This document shows positions 51,129 to 60,126 of a DNA stretch of 64,000 nt, in pieces. Position 1 is the first letter of the stretch. Each line of letters opens with the position of its first letter. A program made the translations under genes and the position numbers. The stretch lies in assembly GCA_965228215.1 (NCBI GenBank), contig OZ245800.1:2294001-2358000 (forward strand), read 5' to 3'. Source of the DNA: Maricaulis sp965228215 (GTDB lineage Bacteria; Pseudomonadota; Alphaproteobacteria; Caulobacterales; Maricaulaceae). The notes beneath the pieces are model-generated. The model was not told the origin of the DNA. It saw only the letters and a program-made list of their open reading frames with translations, and did not search any database.

Positions 51129-52967
51129 ATGACACGCTTTTTGATGATGACGACCGCCCTTGGCGGGCTGGTCGCGATGACCGCACTGAACGCCTCGCCG
51201 GCGGCAAACGCACAGGACGAGGCCAGGCCGGATTTCCCGGTTCCGGAAGTCTGCGAGCGTTATGCGCGCTACGCGGAGGAGGAAAGGGTCGTGGTGACCG
51301 GGTCGCGCACGCAGCGCGGAGCGACGCAGCAATTGCTCGATCGTGTCCGAAGTGACACGCGAGAAGCGAGCCGGGAATCGGAAGCCCGGATTTACGAGTT
51401 TCAGCAAGCGGGTAATCCGCCGCCACCGCCGCCTCCGCCTCCACCGCCACAGGCGGCTCCGGCAGAAGCGCCTGTGGCCTCTCTGATGGCGCCGCAGCTT
51501 GTGCCGCAGCCAAGGCCCGGCACGATCGACCGCGAACGTTATGAGGACGTGGAGATCAACACGGTCCAGCAGACGTCGCAGACGCCGGTCTCCACACTCT
51601 CCATCGATGTCGACACGGCGAGCTATGCTGTCGTTCGCGACTATCTGCACGATTGCAATCTCCCGCCGACGGATGCGGTGCGGATCGAGGAAATGATCAA
51701 TTATTTCGATTACGACTACGCCCTGCCGCGTTCGCAGTCGGAACCGTTCGCGATGCATGTGAATGTCACGCCGAACCCGTGGAACGAGAACACCCAGCTG
51801 ATGCATGTCGGTGTGCAGGGTTTCGAGATCGACGAGGCTGAGCGTCCGCGGGCCAATCTGGTCTTCCTGATCGATGTGTCGGGATCGATGAACCAGCCCA
51901 ATAAACTGCCGCTGGCCGTCCAGGCCATGCATATGCTGGTTGATGAACTCCATCCCGACGACACGGTCTCGATCGTGGTCTATGCCGGTGCTGCGGGTGC
52001 CGTCCTGGAACCCACCCGGGCACGCAATGCCCGTCGCATCCACGAGGCGCTGGACCGCCTTCGCGCCGGCGGTTCGACGGCTGGCGGAGCCGGCCTGGCC
52101 CTGGCGTACGACCTCGCCGAGCGCAATTTCGACGAGGATGCGGTCAATCGCGTCATGCTGCTCACCGACGGTGATTTCAATGTCGGTGTCACCCAGGACG
52201 AACGCCTGGAGGATTTCGTCGCCCGCAAGCGCGAGAGCGGCATCTATCTGTCGGTGATGGGGTTCGGTCGCGGCAACTACAATGACCGGATGATGCAGAC
52301 GATTGCCCAGGCCGGTAACGGCGTTGCGGCCTATATCGACAACCGGGCAGAGGCCCGGCGCATGCTGGTGGAGGAGAGTTTCGGCTCGCTCTTCCCGATC
52401 GCGAACGACGTGAAGATCCAGGTCGAGTTCAACCCGGCCCGCGTCGCCGAATACCGGCTGATCGGCTATGAGACCCGCCTGCTGGATCGCGCGGACTTCA
52501 ACAATGATGCGGTCGATGCCGGCGAGGTCGGTTCGGGTCATTCGGTCACGGCGATCTACGAGATTGCGGCACCTGGATCCGAAGGTGTACTGATGGACCC
52601 GCTGCGATACGGCGGATCCGGCGAGACCGATCCGGACCTCTCCGGTGAGTTCGGCCTCCTTCGTCTGCGCTACAAACAGCCGGGCGAGGATGAGAGCGCG
52701 CTGATCGAACGCACGATAACTGATCGCGACGCCCACAGGCGCCTGTCCCGCGCACCGGAAGAGGTGCGATTCTCGATCCAGGTGGCGGGTTTTGCGCAGA
52801 TGCTGCGCGGTGATCCCTATCTTCAGGCGGATTACGATTATGACGACATCATCCGCCAGGCAACGCGCTCGCTCGGCGATGATGATTACGGCTATCGCCG
52901 CGAATTCGTCGAACTGGTGGAAATCGCCCGCTACGCCCACTGGCGCGAAGCCCAGAAGGTGAACTGA
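51129..52967 (+). CDS. Exported von Willebrand factor A protein (YfbK-like)
   Basis: A 612-residue exported protein with signal peptide (FLMMTTALGGLVAMTALNASPAANAQ). The segment after it contains VVVTGSRTQRG and a run of 11 prolines. A conserved N-terminal region (TLSIDVDTASYAVVRDYL..VRIEEMINYFDYDY) precedes the vWA domain with MIDAS site DVSGS (LIDVSGSMNQPNKL) and TDGDFNVG. The C-terminal third (YRLIGYETRLLDRADFNNDAVDAGEVGSGHSVTAIYEI) is DUF3520-like. Family members are widely found but their partner proteins are unclear. RBS AGGAAGGGG precedes ATG 51129. Confidence 0.88.
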   Translation: MTRFLMMTTALGGLVAMTALNASPAANAQDEARPDFPVPEVCERYARYAEEERVVVTGSRTQRGATQQLLDRVRSDTREASRESEARIYEFQQAGNPPPPPPPPPPPQAAPAEAPVASLMAPQLVPQPRPGTIDRERYEDVEINTVQQTSQTPVSTLSIDVDTASYAVVRDYLHDCNLPPTDAVRIEEMINYFDYDYALPRSQSEPFAMHVNVTPNPWNENTQLMHVGVQGFEIDEAERPRANLVFLIDVSGSMNQPNKLPLAVQAMHMLVDELHPDDTVSIVVYAGAAGAVLEPTRARNARRIHEALDRLRAGGSTAGGAGLALAYDLAERNFDEDAVNRVMLLTDGDFNVGVTQDERLEDFVARKRESGIYLSVMGFGRGNYNDRMMQTIAQAGNGVAAYIDNRAEARRMLVEESFGSLFPIANDVKIQVEFNPARVAEYRLIGYETRLLDRADFNNDAVDAGEVGSGHSVTAIYEIAAPGSEGVLMDPLRYGGSGETDPDLSGEFGLLRLRYKQPGEDESALIERTITDRDAHRRLSRAPEEVRFSIQVAGFAQMLRGDPYLQADYDYDDIIRQATRSLGDDDYGYRREFVELVEIARYAHWREAQKVN

Positions 52968-53081
52968 GCCCGCTGGCCGGGCTCAAAGCGACCAACGGCG
53001 TGAATCCGCGATGAGCGGGGGTTGAGCGCCGTTGGTCAGCGCGCCGAGACTGATCTCCTGTTCGGATCAGGAGGAATGGGA

Positions 53082-53714
53082 ATGCGTGTCCGCGTGCAAG
53101 CATCAATCATCGGCTCTGCGCTGATGGCGGGATCGATACTGGGAAGCGGGGCCCTGGCCCAGACGCAGGAGGCGATCATCGCGCAATGCCGCGAGGCCCC
53201 GGACGCCCAAACGAGAATTGATTGCCTCGAGACTGCGCTTCTCGGCTTGCCGGTCGAGGCATTCGAGCCGGCCGATGAGAATGAGCGCCGGGGTTTCCGC
53301 CTTCCGCGATTGCCCTTCGGCGGCAATGACGACGCCGAGACTGCGCCGGCTCAGACGGCGTCAGTCGCTCCCATTGCCGGGGCGAGCGGAGCAGCGACAG
53401 GGCTGGGTGCTGACCAGGTCAATGCCCGCAATGCCGACCCCCGAGAAGCCCGTGAACGCCGTCAGGCCCGGATCGCCGCCGAACGGGTGGCCAGCACGGT
53501 CACGGAGTTCCGCACCATTCCCTATCAGCGTCTGGAAGTGCGCCTCGCCAATGGCCAGGTCTGGCGGCAATTGCCGTCAGACAGCCAGCGTGTGGTGGAT
53601 CGGATGCGTAGCAGCCGGGCCTATTCGGTTGATGTCTGGGAAGGCAATCTGGGCGGATATCTCCTGCGGGTGAACGAGCTCTCTCGGGTGATACGGGTCG
53701 AGCGCGTCCAGTAG
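53082..53714 (+). CDS. Secreted hypothetical protein
   Basis: A 210-residue protein with a signal peptide (IIGSALMAGSILGSGALAQ). An Ala/Thr-rich low-complexity linker (about residues 85-130) is followed by an Arg-rich helix (REARERRQARIAAERVAS) and a C-terminal beta-like domain FRTIPYQRLEVRLANGQVWRQLPSD. ATG 53082 is favoured by AGGAGG 8 bases upstream; the ATG at 53076 is too close. Downstream of the vWA gene in the same direction (114-base gap); co-transcription is possible. Function unknown. Confidence 0.72.
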   Translation: MRVRVQASIIGSALMAGSILGSGALAQTQEAIIAQCREAPDAQTRIDCLETALLGLPVEAFEPADENERRGFRLPRLPFGGNDDAETAPAQTASVAPIAGASGAATGLGADQVNARNADPREARERRQARIAAERVASTVTEFRTIPYQRLEVRLANGQVWRQLPSDSQRVVDRMRSSRAYSVDVWEGNLGGYLLRVNELSRVIRVERVQ

Positions 53715-53739
53715 GGCTTCCCGAGCGCAGACAGAAAAA

Positions 53740-53765
53740 GGGCGGCGACCAGACGGTCGCCGCCC
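53740..53765. terminator. Bidirectional terminator between the secreted hypothetical and the TonB receptor
   Basis: A perfect 11-base stem (GGGCGGCGACC with GGTCGCCGCCC) with a 4-base loop. AAAAA precedes it and CTCTTCTTT follows, so it can end transcription from both sides. Confidence 0.88.
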
Positions 53766-53791
53766 TCTTCTTTGGGCGTATGCCGGAATCG

Positions 53792-56700
53792 CTAGAAGCG
53801 GCGGCTCAGGCGGACAAAGGCCCGGCGGCCGATCAGGTCGTAGCCGGACTGCGTGACCATGTTCATGCGCGAGGGACCTTCACCCTGGTCGATGAGCGGC
53901 GGCTCCTCGTCCAGGATATTGTTCACGCCGAACGTCGCATTCCACATGTCGGCATTGTAGGTCACCGACATGTCATGCGTGGTGTAGCTGTCGGTGAAGT
54001 CGACATCGCGGCACTGCAGATTGATGCCCAGGACATCACAGGCCGTGCGCGAGCCACCGGCAACCGGGCCGGCAAGCGCGTCGGAATTGTCCTGCTGACC
54101 GCTGGACTGGTAGCGCGTGCGCCACCGGCCGGACCAATTGCCGCGAGCCACGTTCGCGGAGAATTGGGCGACCCATTCCGGGCTGCCGATCTCGCCGACA
54201 TTGTCGTCGACCGGCGATGTGGCATCCGTCTGCTGCAGCTGCTCGAGATACTGAGCCGCATTGAAGACCAGGGTCAGGTCGGTCTGGTCATCGATGAAGC
54301 TGAGCGGCATGCGGGCGCGGACATTGTAATCCACACCGGTCGACGTGATCGTGCCGACATTGATGAAGGACGCATCGACCAGGGCTACGGTCGCGGTTGC
54401 CGGATTGCCGGTATTCCGCGTGACGCGGCTACAGGCCGGATCCGCCAGTCCAGGCAGGTTGCCGTAACAATCACCCAGGATCTGGGCCGCGCTGCTTTCC
54501 TCCAGCGTATTGCTCACCTCGATGTCGAAATACGTGATGGCCACGCTCAGATCGAGATCATTGGCGAAGGTGTGTTCGAACACACCGCCGAAGGTCAGGC
54601 TTTCAGACGTCTCGGCCTGGGCATTGGGATTGCCGCCGGTCTGGGTGGTGATACCCGTCGTGGCGAGCAGGCCCAGGGCCGTCGGATCAGCGCCGGCCAG
54701 GACACAGTTGTCGAGCACGGTCTGCGAACGCGTTTCCTGGGTCGGGTCATAGACACCGCCATTATTGGCGACGGTCGGGACGATACACGGGTCATTGCCC
54801 CCGCCGATCGTACCGGCGGCACCGGCCAGGAATTGCTCGCGCAGATTCGGTGCGCGGAAGGTCGTGCCGAAGGTCGAGCGCAGGCGCAGGAAGTCGGTGG
54901 CCTGCCAGTCAGCCTTGAGGCTGTAGGTCATGTGCGCACCGAAATTCTCTTCCTCGGTGAAGCGTCCGGAGACGTTGAAGAGGAAGCTGTCCGTCACCGG
55001 AACCTCGGTTTCCGCGAAGATCTCGTAGAGCGAGGTCCGGCCGATGGTCGGGCGTTCCGCGTCCACGACTTCAGACGCGGCCGTACCATTGGTGCGGATG
55101 GCGTCATTGATCGAATTGATGCGCTGCTCGCGGAATTCGGCACCCAGAACCAGGCCAACCGGGCCGGCGGGCATGTTGAACAGATCGCCGGTGAAGATGG
55201 ACTGGAAGTGGACCTGTTCGATCTCCGTGATGTTGATCGACTGGCCGAAGAGGAAGTCATGCTCGGCCTGAGTCGCGAATTCCTTGTTGCCGCCCTGCGT
55301 GGTGAACAGGGTGGGCGAGAAGAAGTTCACCGGCACACAGTCCTGCGGGGTCAGGAAGCCGAAACTCGTGGCATTCCGCGGCAGGCCGCAGATGAGATTG
55401 CCGGACGAGTCGAAGCGCAGCGTGTCCAGCGCCTCGCGGGCCGCATTCTCGCGCAGGATCGGCTGGGAGGCCGTGCCGTAGCTGCGATCATAGGCCATGG
55501 AGACGTCATAGACCCAGTTGCGGTCCATCAGGAAAGGCACATCGCCTTCCAGGCCGCCGACAAAACGGGCCACCGACACGTCCGACTTGCGGCGCTGGGC
55601 CAGGCCGTTGGTTGAGTAGACCGGCAGGGCATCACCCGTGAACGGGTTCAGCGGGTTGTCGAACATCTGCAGCGAGCCGTCCGGGTTCACCAGGAGATTG
55701 CCGTTGGCGTCCTCCATCGGGATCATGCCGGGCACGCCCGGGAAGATCTGCTCATTGGTGAAGCGGCCGATCGAGTTCCGCGTCGAGTAGGACAGTTCGA
55801 AATAGAAGGTGTCGCGATTGAAGAAGTCGAGATCGTAGCGGCCGGTCGCAAAGATGTTCATGCGCTCGACATTCTCGAGCATCTGCGTGTCGCGCTCCTC
55901 GTTCTGCAGGCTGTAGTCATCCTGCTGGAAGAAGTGCTGGCCGGTATGCGCCAGCACGCCTGCGGCCGTTGCCCAGCCCGACGGGATGCCCGTGCCGGCA
56001 AGTGCCGGATCGGTGAAGCCCGGCGTGCTCCAGACGAAGCCCTGGCCGGGCACGAAGACGGAGTCGTCGGGACGGCGGTCCATGCAGACCGAGTGGATGC
56101 CGCCATTCTGGTCGACATCGATGTCGCGCAGGCAGTTATTCCAGTCGGACCGGTCACCGGCGATGACGGCGGTGCGGTTGTAGAATTCCGTGGCCACGGT
56201 GAAATTGCCGCGATCATTCGAGGCGCCACCGATGAAGTTCACCTGCAGGACCTCGCCGCCATTGCGTTCCGGCATGGAGGTGAAGGCGTTGAATTCCAGG
56301 CCTTCATAGTCGCTGCGCAGGATGATGTTGGCGACACCGGCAACGGCGTCGGCGCCGTAAACCGAGGACGCGCCGTCGGTGAGGATCTCGATCCGGTCGA
56401 TCATCGAGCTGGGGATCAGGTTGAGGTCGGGGGCGACCGGTGCGCCGCGAACGCCCGACGGCCCGAGCCGGCGGCCATTGACGAGGAGCAGGGTGCGTTC
56501 GGCGCCCAGACCGCGCAGGGCGACGGTGGAGGCACCTGGTCCATTAACCGGAACGCCTTCGACGGCGGCGGTCGGGGAGCCGGAATTGACCGATCCGTCG
56601 AGCTGGACACCGGAGACAACCGGCGATTCCGCAATCATTGCCGTGGCATCCGTGACGCCGAGCTCGCGGCTTTCCTCCGCGCTGATGACCTGGACCGGCG

Positions 56701-56869
56701 AGATCGCCGAGAATTCGTCGCGGCGCAGGCGCGAGCCCGTCACCACGATGCGATCACCACTGGCGCTTTCATTGTCCTGTGCCAGGGCCGGCTGGCTGAC
56801 TGCCAGGCCCGACAGCACGAGACCGCCCAGAATAGTGGATCGCATCAGCAGGTTTTGTATGCGTTTCAT
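53792..56869 (-). CDS. TonB-dependent outer-membrane receptor
   Basis: A 1025-residue receptor with signal peptide (ILGGLVLSGLAVSQPALAQ), short N-terminus GDRIVVTGSRLRRDEFSAISPVQVI, and plug domain (VALRGLGAERTLLLVNGRRLGPSG, SSMIDRIEILTDGASSVYGADAVAGVANIILR). A barrel follows, ending in the outer-membrane Phe (RRAFVRLSRRF). It imports a bulky or scarce nutrient with TonB energy. The long barrel and lack of a neighbouring sensor or siderophore genes leave the substrate open; peptides or carbohydrates are as likely as iron. Upstream lies a long regulatory-looking gap. Confidence 0.95.
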   Translation of the reverse strand: MKRIQNLLMRSTILGGLVLSGLAVSQPALAQDNESASGDRIVVTGSRLRRDEFSAISPVQVISAEESRELGVTDATAMIAESPVVSGVQLDGSVNSGSPTAAVEGVPVNGPGASTVALRGLGAERTLLLVNGRRLGPSGVRGAPVAPDLNLIPSSMIDRIEILTDGASSVYGADAVAGVANIILRSDYEGLEFNAFTSMPERNGGEVLQVNFIGGASNDRGNFTVATEFYNRTAVIAGDRSDWNNCLRDIDVDQNGGIHSVCMDRRPDDSVFVPGQGFVWSTPGFTDPALAGTGIPSGWATAAGVLAHTGQHFFQQDDYSLQNEERDTQMLENVERMNIFATGRYDLDFFNRDTFYFELSYSTRNSIGRFTNEQIFPGVPGMIPMEDANGNLLVNPDGSLQMFDNPLNPFTGDALPVYSTNGLAQRRKSDVSVARFVGGLEGDVPFLMDRNWVYDVSMAYDRSYGTASQPILRENAAREALDTLRFDSSGNLICGLPRNATSFGFLTPQDCVPVNFFSPTLFTTQGGNKEFATQAEHDFLFGQSINITEIEQVHFQSIFTGDLFNMPAGPVGLVLGAEFREQRINSINDAIRTNGTAASEVVDAERPTIGRTSLYEIFAETEVPVTDSFLFNVSGRFTEEENFGAHMTYSLKADWQATDFLRLRSTFGTTFRAPNLREQFLAGAAGTIGGGNDPCIVPTVANNGGVYDPTQETRSQTVLDNCVLAGADPTALGLLATTGITTQTGGNPNAQAETSESLTFGGVFEHTFANDLDLSVAITYFDIEVSNTLEESSAAQILGDCYGNLPGLADPACSRVTRNTGNPATATVALVDASFINVGTITSTGVDYNVRARMPLSFIDDQTDLTLVFNAAQYLEQLQQTDATSPVDDNVGEIGSPEWVAQFSANVARGNWSGRWRTRYQSSGQQDNSDALAGPVAGGSRTACDVLGINLQCRDVDFTDSYTTHDMSVTYNADMWNATFGVNNILDEEPPLIDQGEGPSRMNMVTQSGYDLIGRRAFVRLSRRF

Positions 56870-56946
56870 GTCTCATCCCATTTTTTTGTGAGTGATGCTT
56901 GACGCTTGGTGCGTGCCCTAAACTGTATTTGTCAGGGGTGAGAACT

Positions 56947-56970
56947 CAAACGACGCAATCTGGTCGTTTG
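56947..56970. promoter_or_regulatory. Inverted repeat upstream of the TonB receptor
   Basis: CAAACGAC and GTCGTTTG, perfect 8-base arms around an 8-base centre, 78-101 bases before the receptor start. Fits a dimeric-regulator operator or a leader hairpin. Confidence 0.45.
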
Positions 56971-57161
56971 ATCGAACGGCCGGGTGATTAAAGGTAATTA
57001 AAACAACGAATAAGTGGCCTTCCTGCCTGCGGTGACGGACGGAGAGCCCACTGGATATCGCACATGGCATGAGGCAAAAAAGCAACAAATAAGCTGAACA
57101 GTATTTGCAAAAAGATGCACGAAATTGCTCCGTTTCAGTAAAACGAAGTCAATACTTAAAA

Positions 57162-57176
57162 ACGTGTAATACACGT
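57162..57176. promoter_or_regulatory. Perfect palindrome in the receptor/tRNA gap
   Basis: ACGTGTA-A-TACACGT is a perfect odd palindrome of 15 bases, about 295 bases before the receptor start and 300 before tRNA-Leu. A transcription-factor site is possible, but its target gene is unclear. Confidence 0.35.
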
Positions 57177-57474
57177 GCGCATTTGTCGTCACGATTTTTG
57201 CGCCTGTTCAGGCCGCAGGTTTCGCGAGATCTGCAGCTATAGGCAGTTCCGGTCCGGTCTGCGCCTATCCGTCGATGAGCTGGTGAGTTGTCACGGTCAG
57301 GGGGCGAAATCTCGGTGAGTGCGGGGAAAACGCGCGCGAAGTGCACAAACACTTTCAGGCTGATACCAGCCGATACGTTTGGCGCGTTTTATTGGCGTTC
57401 GTCGCGGGTTTCGCCGGTGCCGAGCCTGCTGGCCTCCGCGCCGGGCTTGTGTAGGATCGCGCCACCTATCCGGC

Positions 57475-57561
57475 GCGGGCGTGGCGGAATTGGTAGACGC
57501 AGCAGACTTAAAATCTGCCGGCCGCAAGGCCGTACCGGTTCAAGTCCGGTCGCCCGCACCA
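57475..57561 (+). tRNA. tRNA-Leu (anticodon UAA)
   Basis: An 87-base gene. Acceptor arm GCGGGCG pairs with CGCCCGC, the D-arm region carries GGCGGAATTGGTAGACGC, and the anticodon stem CAGAC-TTAAAA-TCTG reads UAA (DNA TAA). A long variable arm (CCGGCCGCAAGGCCGTA), typical of class II tRNA-Leu, precedes the T-loop GGTTCAAGTCC. The CCA end is encoded. No integrase or duplicated 3' end follows, so no integration event is visible here. Confidence 0.97.
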
Positions 57562-57629
57562 CCCTTCGATCCGTAGACTGCCAGTCACGTCCCGCTGGTC
57601 TGCCGGTAAACTCCTGCTAGGCTCGCCCC

Positions 57630-58292
57630 ATGCCCCATCGCGCTGTTCATTCACATCTTCTCGAAACCGCGGATGATTTCGCGCCGGACCTCCATCGCGC
57701 CATTGCGCGTCTGGGACCGCTCGAATTTCCGCGTCGCAATGACCTGCCATTCCCGGAATATCTGTGCCGCGCGATTTCCGGCCAGCAGATCTCGGTCAAG
57801 GCGGCGCAGGCGATCTGGCAGCGCGTGGTCGACAGTGCCGGCGAGCGACCCTTGCTCGAGCATTTCGCCGAGTGCGAATTCGATACGCTGCGTGGATGCG
57901 GCCTGTCGGGTGCCAAGACGAAAACGATCATCGGCATTGCCGACGCCCACCGGACCATCGGGCTCGATACCGACGAACTGGCCGCAATGAGCGCGGAGGG
58001 GCGGAAGGAACGTCTGACAGCGCTGTGGGGCGTGGGCCCCTGGACCGTGGACATGATGAACATGTTCTATTTCGGCGAGGAGGATATCTGGCCGGATGGC
58101 GACCAGGCGGCCCGCACTGCCCTTGAGAGACTGACCTCGAAACGCCGCAAGACGGTGCGTACAGCCGAACGTTTCCGGCCTTATCGATCTTGGCTGGCAG
58201 TCTATATGTGGGCCCACATGGATGCCCCTCCGGACGGTGATGCGCTGGCTCCCGCTGAAGGGGGGGACACACAGGTCGACATTCCCCGGTGA
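57630..58292 (+). CDS. AlkA-like DNA-3-methyladenine glycosylase
   Basis: A 220-residue HhH-GPD glycosylase. YLCRAISGQQISVKAAQAIWQRV is the conserved DNA-binding helix region, the hairpin is LTALWGVGPWTVDMMNMFYFGEEDIWPDGD, and the final Asp is the catalytic residue. It excises alkylated bases. It lacks the N-terminal domain of E. coli AlkA, as in shorter family members. No LexA box was seen upstream. Confidence 0.9.
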   Translation: MPHRAVHSHLLETADDFAPDLHRAIARLGPLEFPRRNDLPFPEYLCRAISGQQISVKAAQAIWQRVVDSAGERPLLEHFAECEFDTLRGCGLSGAKTKTIIGIADAHRTIGLDTDELAAMSAEGRKERLTALWGVGPWTVDMMNMFYFGEEDIWPDGDQAARTALERLTSKRRKTVRTAERFRPYRSWLAVYMWAHMDAPPDGDALAPAEGGDTQVDIPR

Positions 58293-58368
58293 TTGGACCC
58301 CCGGTGTTTTCTAGTTTGCTCTCACACATGGCTTCGGCCGCAAACACAGCAAAGCAACGGGGACGAAC

Positions 58369-58575
58369 ATGTTGCGCATCCTGACCCAGATCCTGATCGG
58401 CGCCGGCTTCCTGGCGGGCGGTTTCTTCGTGGGCACTCAACTCGCAACCAATCCCCTGGCTGCTGTCCTGATGGGCGTCGCCCTGGCAGCCGCGGCAATT
58501 GCCATGGCAGAGCCCCGCAAGCGCAAGGCACGCCCGGCCGACGACATGCCGCGCGCGCTGGAAGCGACCGCCTAG
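58369..58575 (+). CDS. Small membrane protein
   Basis: A 68-residue protein with two hydrophobic segments (ILIGAGFLAGGFFVGTQL and NPLAAVLMGVALAAAAIAM) and a basic tail (EPRKRKARPADDMPRALEATA). It has an acceptable start at ATG 58369 and lies directly ahead of another small membrane gene. Function unknown. Confidence 0.6.
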   Translation: MLRILTQILIGAGFLAGGFFVGTQLATNPLAAVLMGVALAAAAIAMAEPRKRKARPADDMPRALEATA

Positions 58576-58581
58576 GTCTCC

Positions 58582-58740
58582 ATGTCCAACACCACACGTG
58601 ATGTCCTGCTGGATGCTCTCCTCTTCCTGAGCGGATGGGGTCTGGGCTGGTTACTGACGAATGATATCGCGCTGGGCGTGATGTTCGCTTTCATATTCTC
58701 GGGCACGCAGGCCGGTGTGCGCGCGGTCGAGCGCGACTGA
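58582..58740 (+). CDS. Very small membrane protein
   Basis: A 52-residue frame, MSNTTRDVLLDALLFLSGWG then LGWLLTNDIALGVMFAFIFSG, ending in RAVERD. It contains two predicted short helices. It starts 6 bases after the previous small membrane gene, implying co-transcription. Its length and composition make it a plausible but unproven gene. Confidence 0.5.
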   Translation: MSNTTRDVLLDALLFLSGWGLGWLLTNDIALGVMFAFIFSGTQAGVRAVERD

Positions 58741-58905
58741 TCCGACGGGTACTACAGCCCGGCCTCGACAGCTTGACCTCCCCCCTCTAGGTTTTAATTG
58801 AACAGTGTTCACACCGTGCGACCGTACAAATGAGTCGCCGGGTGAACCGGTCGATAAAGGTCAAAGCCCGGTCCGTCCGGACCGGCGTTCAGAGGGGAAT
58901 ACACA

Positions 58906-59868
58906 ATGGCTGAGCCCGATATTCTCAAGGGCAAGCTGCGCCTGCCGATCATCGGCGCGCCGCTCTTCATCATCTCCAATCCGGATCTCGTCATTGCCCA
59001 GTGCAAGGCGGGCATTGTGGGCAGTTTCCCGTCGCTCAACGCGCGTCCGGTCAGCCAGCTGGATGAATGGCTCGACCAGATCACGTCGGAGCTGGAGAGC
59101 CACAACCTCGCCAATCCGGACAATCCCGCCGCGCCGTTTGCCGTGAACCAGATTGTGCACCGGTCGAACAACCGGCTCGAGGAGGACATGGAGCTGTGCG
59201 CCAAGTACAAGGTGCCGGTGGTGATCTGCTCGCTGGGAGCCCGCGAGGACGTCTACAAGGCGGTCGATGGCTGGGGCGGCGTCACCTTCCACGATGTGAT
59301 CAATCAGCGTTTTGCACACAAGGCGATCGAGAAGGGTGCAACCGGCCTGATCTGCGTGTCTGCCGGCGCCGGCGGCCATGCCGGTGCGCTCTCGCCCTTC
59401 GCCTTCATCCAGGAAACCCGGGAATGGTTCGACGGACCGATCCTGTGTTCCGGCTCGATCTCCACCGGTGGCGGTGTCCTGGCGGCCCAGGCCATGGGCG
59501 CCGACTATGCCTATATCGGCTCGGCCTTCATCGCGACGGCCGAGGCGCGTGCCGACCAGTCCTACAAGCAGGGCATTGTCGCGGGCGGCGCCGAGGACAT
59601 CGTCTACACAAATCTCTTCACCGGCGTGCACGGCAATTACCTGCGCAAGTCCATCGAGGACGCCGGTCTCGATCCGGACAATCTGCCGGTCAGCGATCCC
59701 TCCGCGATGAATTTCGGTTCCGGCGGCAATACCGACGCCAAGGCCTGGAAAGACATATGGGGTTCGGGGCAGGGCATCGGCTCGGTCAAGAAAATCCAGA
59801 CCGCAGGCGAGTATATCGACCAGCTGGCGGCCGAATACGAAGCCGCCAAGGCGCGGGTCTGCCCCTAG
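58906..59868 (+). CDS. Nitronate monooxygenase family flavoprotein
   Basis: A 320-residue FMN TIM-barrel enzyme. RLPIIGAPLFIISNPDLVIAQCKAGIVGSFPSL is the N-terminal signature, GATGLICVSAGAGGHAG carries the catalytic His region, and GSISTGGGVLAAQAMGADYAYIGSAFIATAEA the phosphate-binding part. It oxidises nitronates or related toxins. AGAGGGG lies upstream of ATG 58906. Stand-alone gene. Confidence 0.93.
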   Translation: MAEPDILKGKLRLPIIGAPLFIISNPDLVIAQCKAGIVGSFPSLNARPVSQLDEWLDQITSELESHNLANPDNPAAPFAVNQIVHRSNNRLEEDMELCAKYKVPVVICSLGAREDVYKAVDGWGGVTFHDVINQRFAHKAIEKGATGLICVSAGAGGHAGALSPFAFIQETREWFDGPILCSGSISTGGGVLAAQAMGADYAYIGSAFIATAEARADQSYKQGIVAGGAEDIVYTNLFTGVHGNYLRKSIEDAGLDPDNLPVSDPSAMNFGSGGNTDAKAWKDIWGSGQGIGSVKKIQTAGEYIDQLAAEYEAAKARVCP

Positions 59869-59944
59869 CCGGATGACTTAAGTTTAACTGGCGCGGACAT
59901 CGCCACCCGATAGGCTTCAAGCCGTATCGAGTGGAGTAGTGGTG

Positions 59945-60103
59945 ATGTCGCGCCGGTTTGACCCCAGCCTGGCCTTCTATCTCATCGGACTTGCTGCCCT
60001 GGCCTATGCGGTCTGGGTTTTTGCGGGCAATCCGACCCTCGACCTGTCCGGCATCAGCGAACAGACGGCGGCACACGCCGATGACGCGTCCGGGGAGCGC
60101 TGA
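59945..60103 (+). CDS. Very small single-pass membrane protein
   Basis: A 52-residue frame, MSRRFDPSLAFYLIGLAALA then YAVWVFAGNPTLDLSGISEQ, with one membrane helix and an acidic tail. GGAG lies 8 bases before ATG 59945, which argues for translation. It resembles short orphan membrane proteins of Alphaproteobacteria, but I cannot name a family. Confidence 0.55.
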   Translation: MSRRFDPSLAFYLIGLAALAYAVWVFAGNPTLDLSGISEQTAAHADDASGER

Positions 60104-60126
60104 TCAAGCGTTCTGATGCAGAGTTT

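Larger units (their letters stand above)
56870..57474. other. 605-base gap upstream of the TonB receptor and tRNA-Leu
   Basis: I see no credible gene here. The half next to the receptor is AT-richer than its surroundings and holds several A/T tracts and two inverted repeats (listed separately), consistent with a long promoter and leader for the receptor on the minus strand. TTAA-N6-TTAA occurs at 56988-57001. The half next to tRNA-Leu probably contains its promoter. Short frames here lack ribosome sites and plausible proteins. Confidence 0.6.

Noticed and set aside
50928..52940. 670-residue open frame on the minus strand
   Set aside because: Antisense shadow of the vWA gene.
57475..57561. 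tRNA-Leu as an integration site
   Set aside because: No integrase, no duplicated tRNA 3' end and no foreign-looking DNA follow it.
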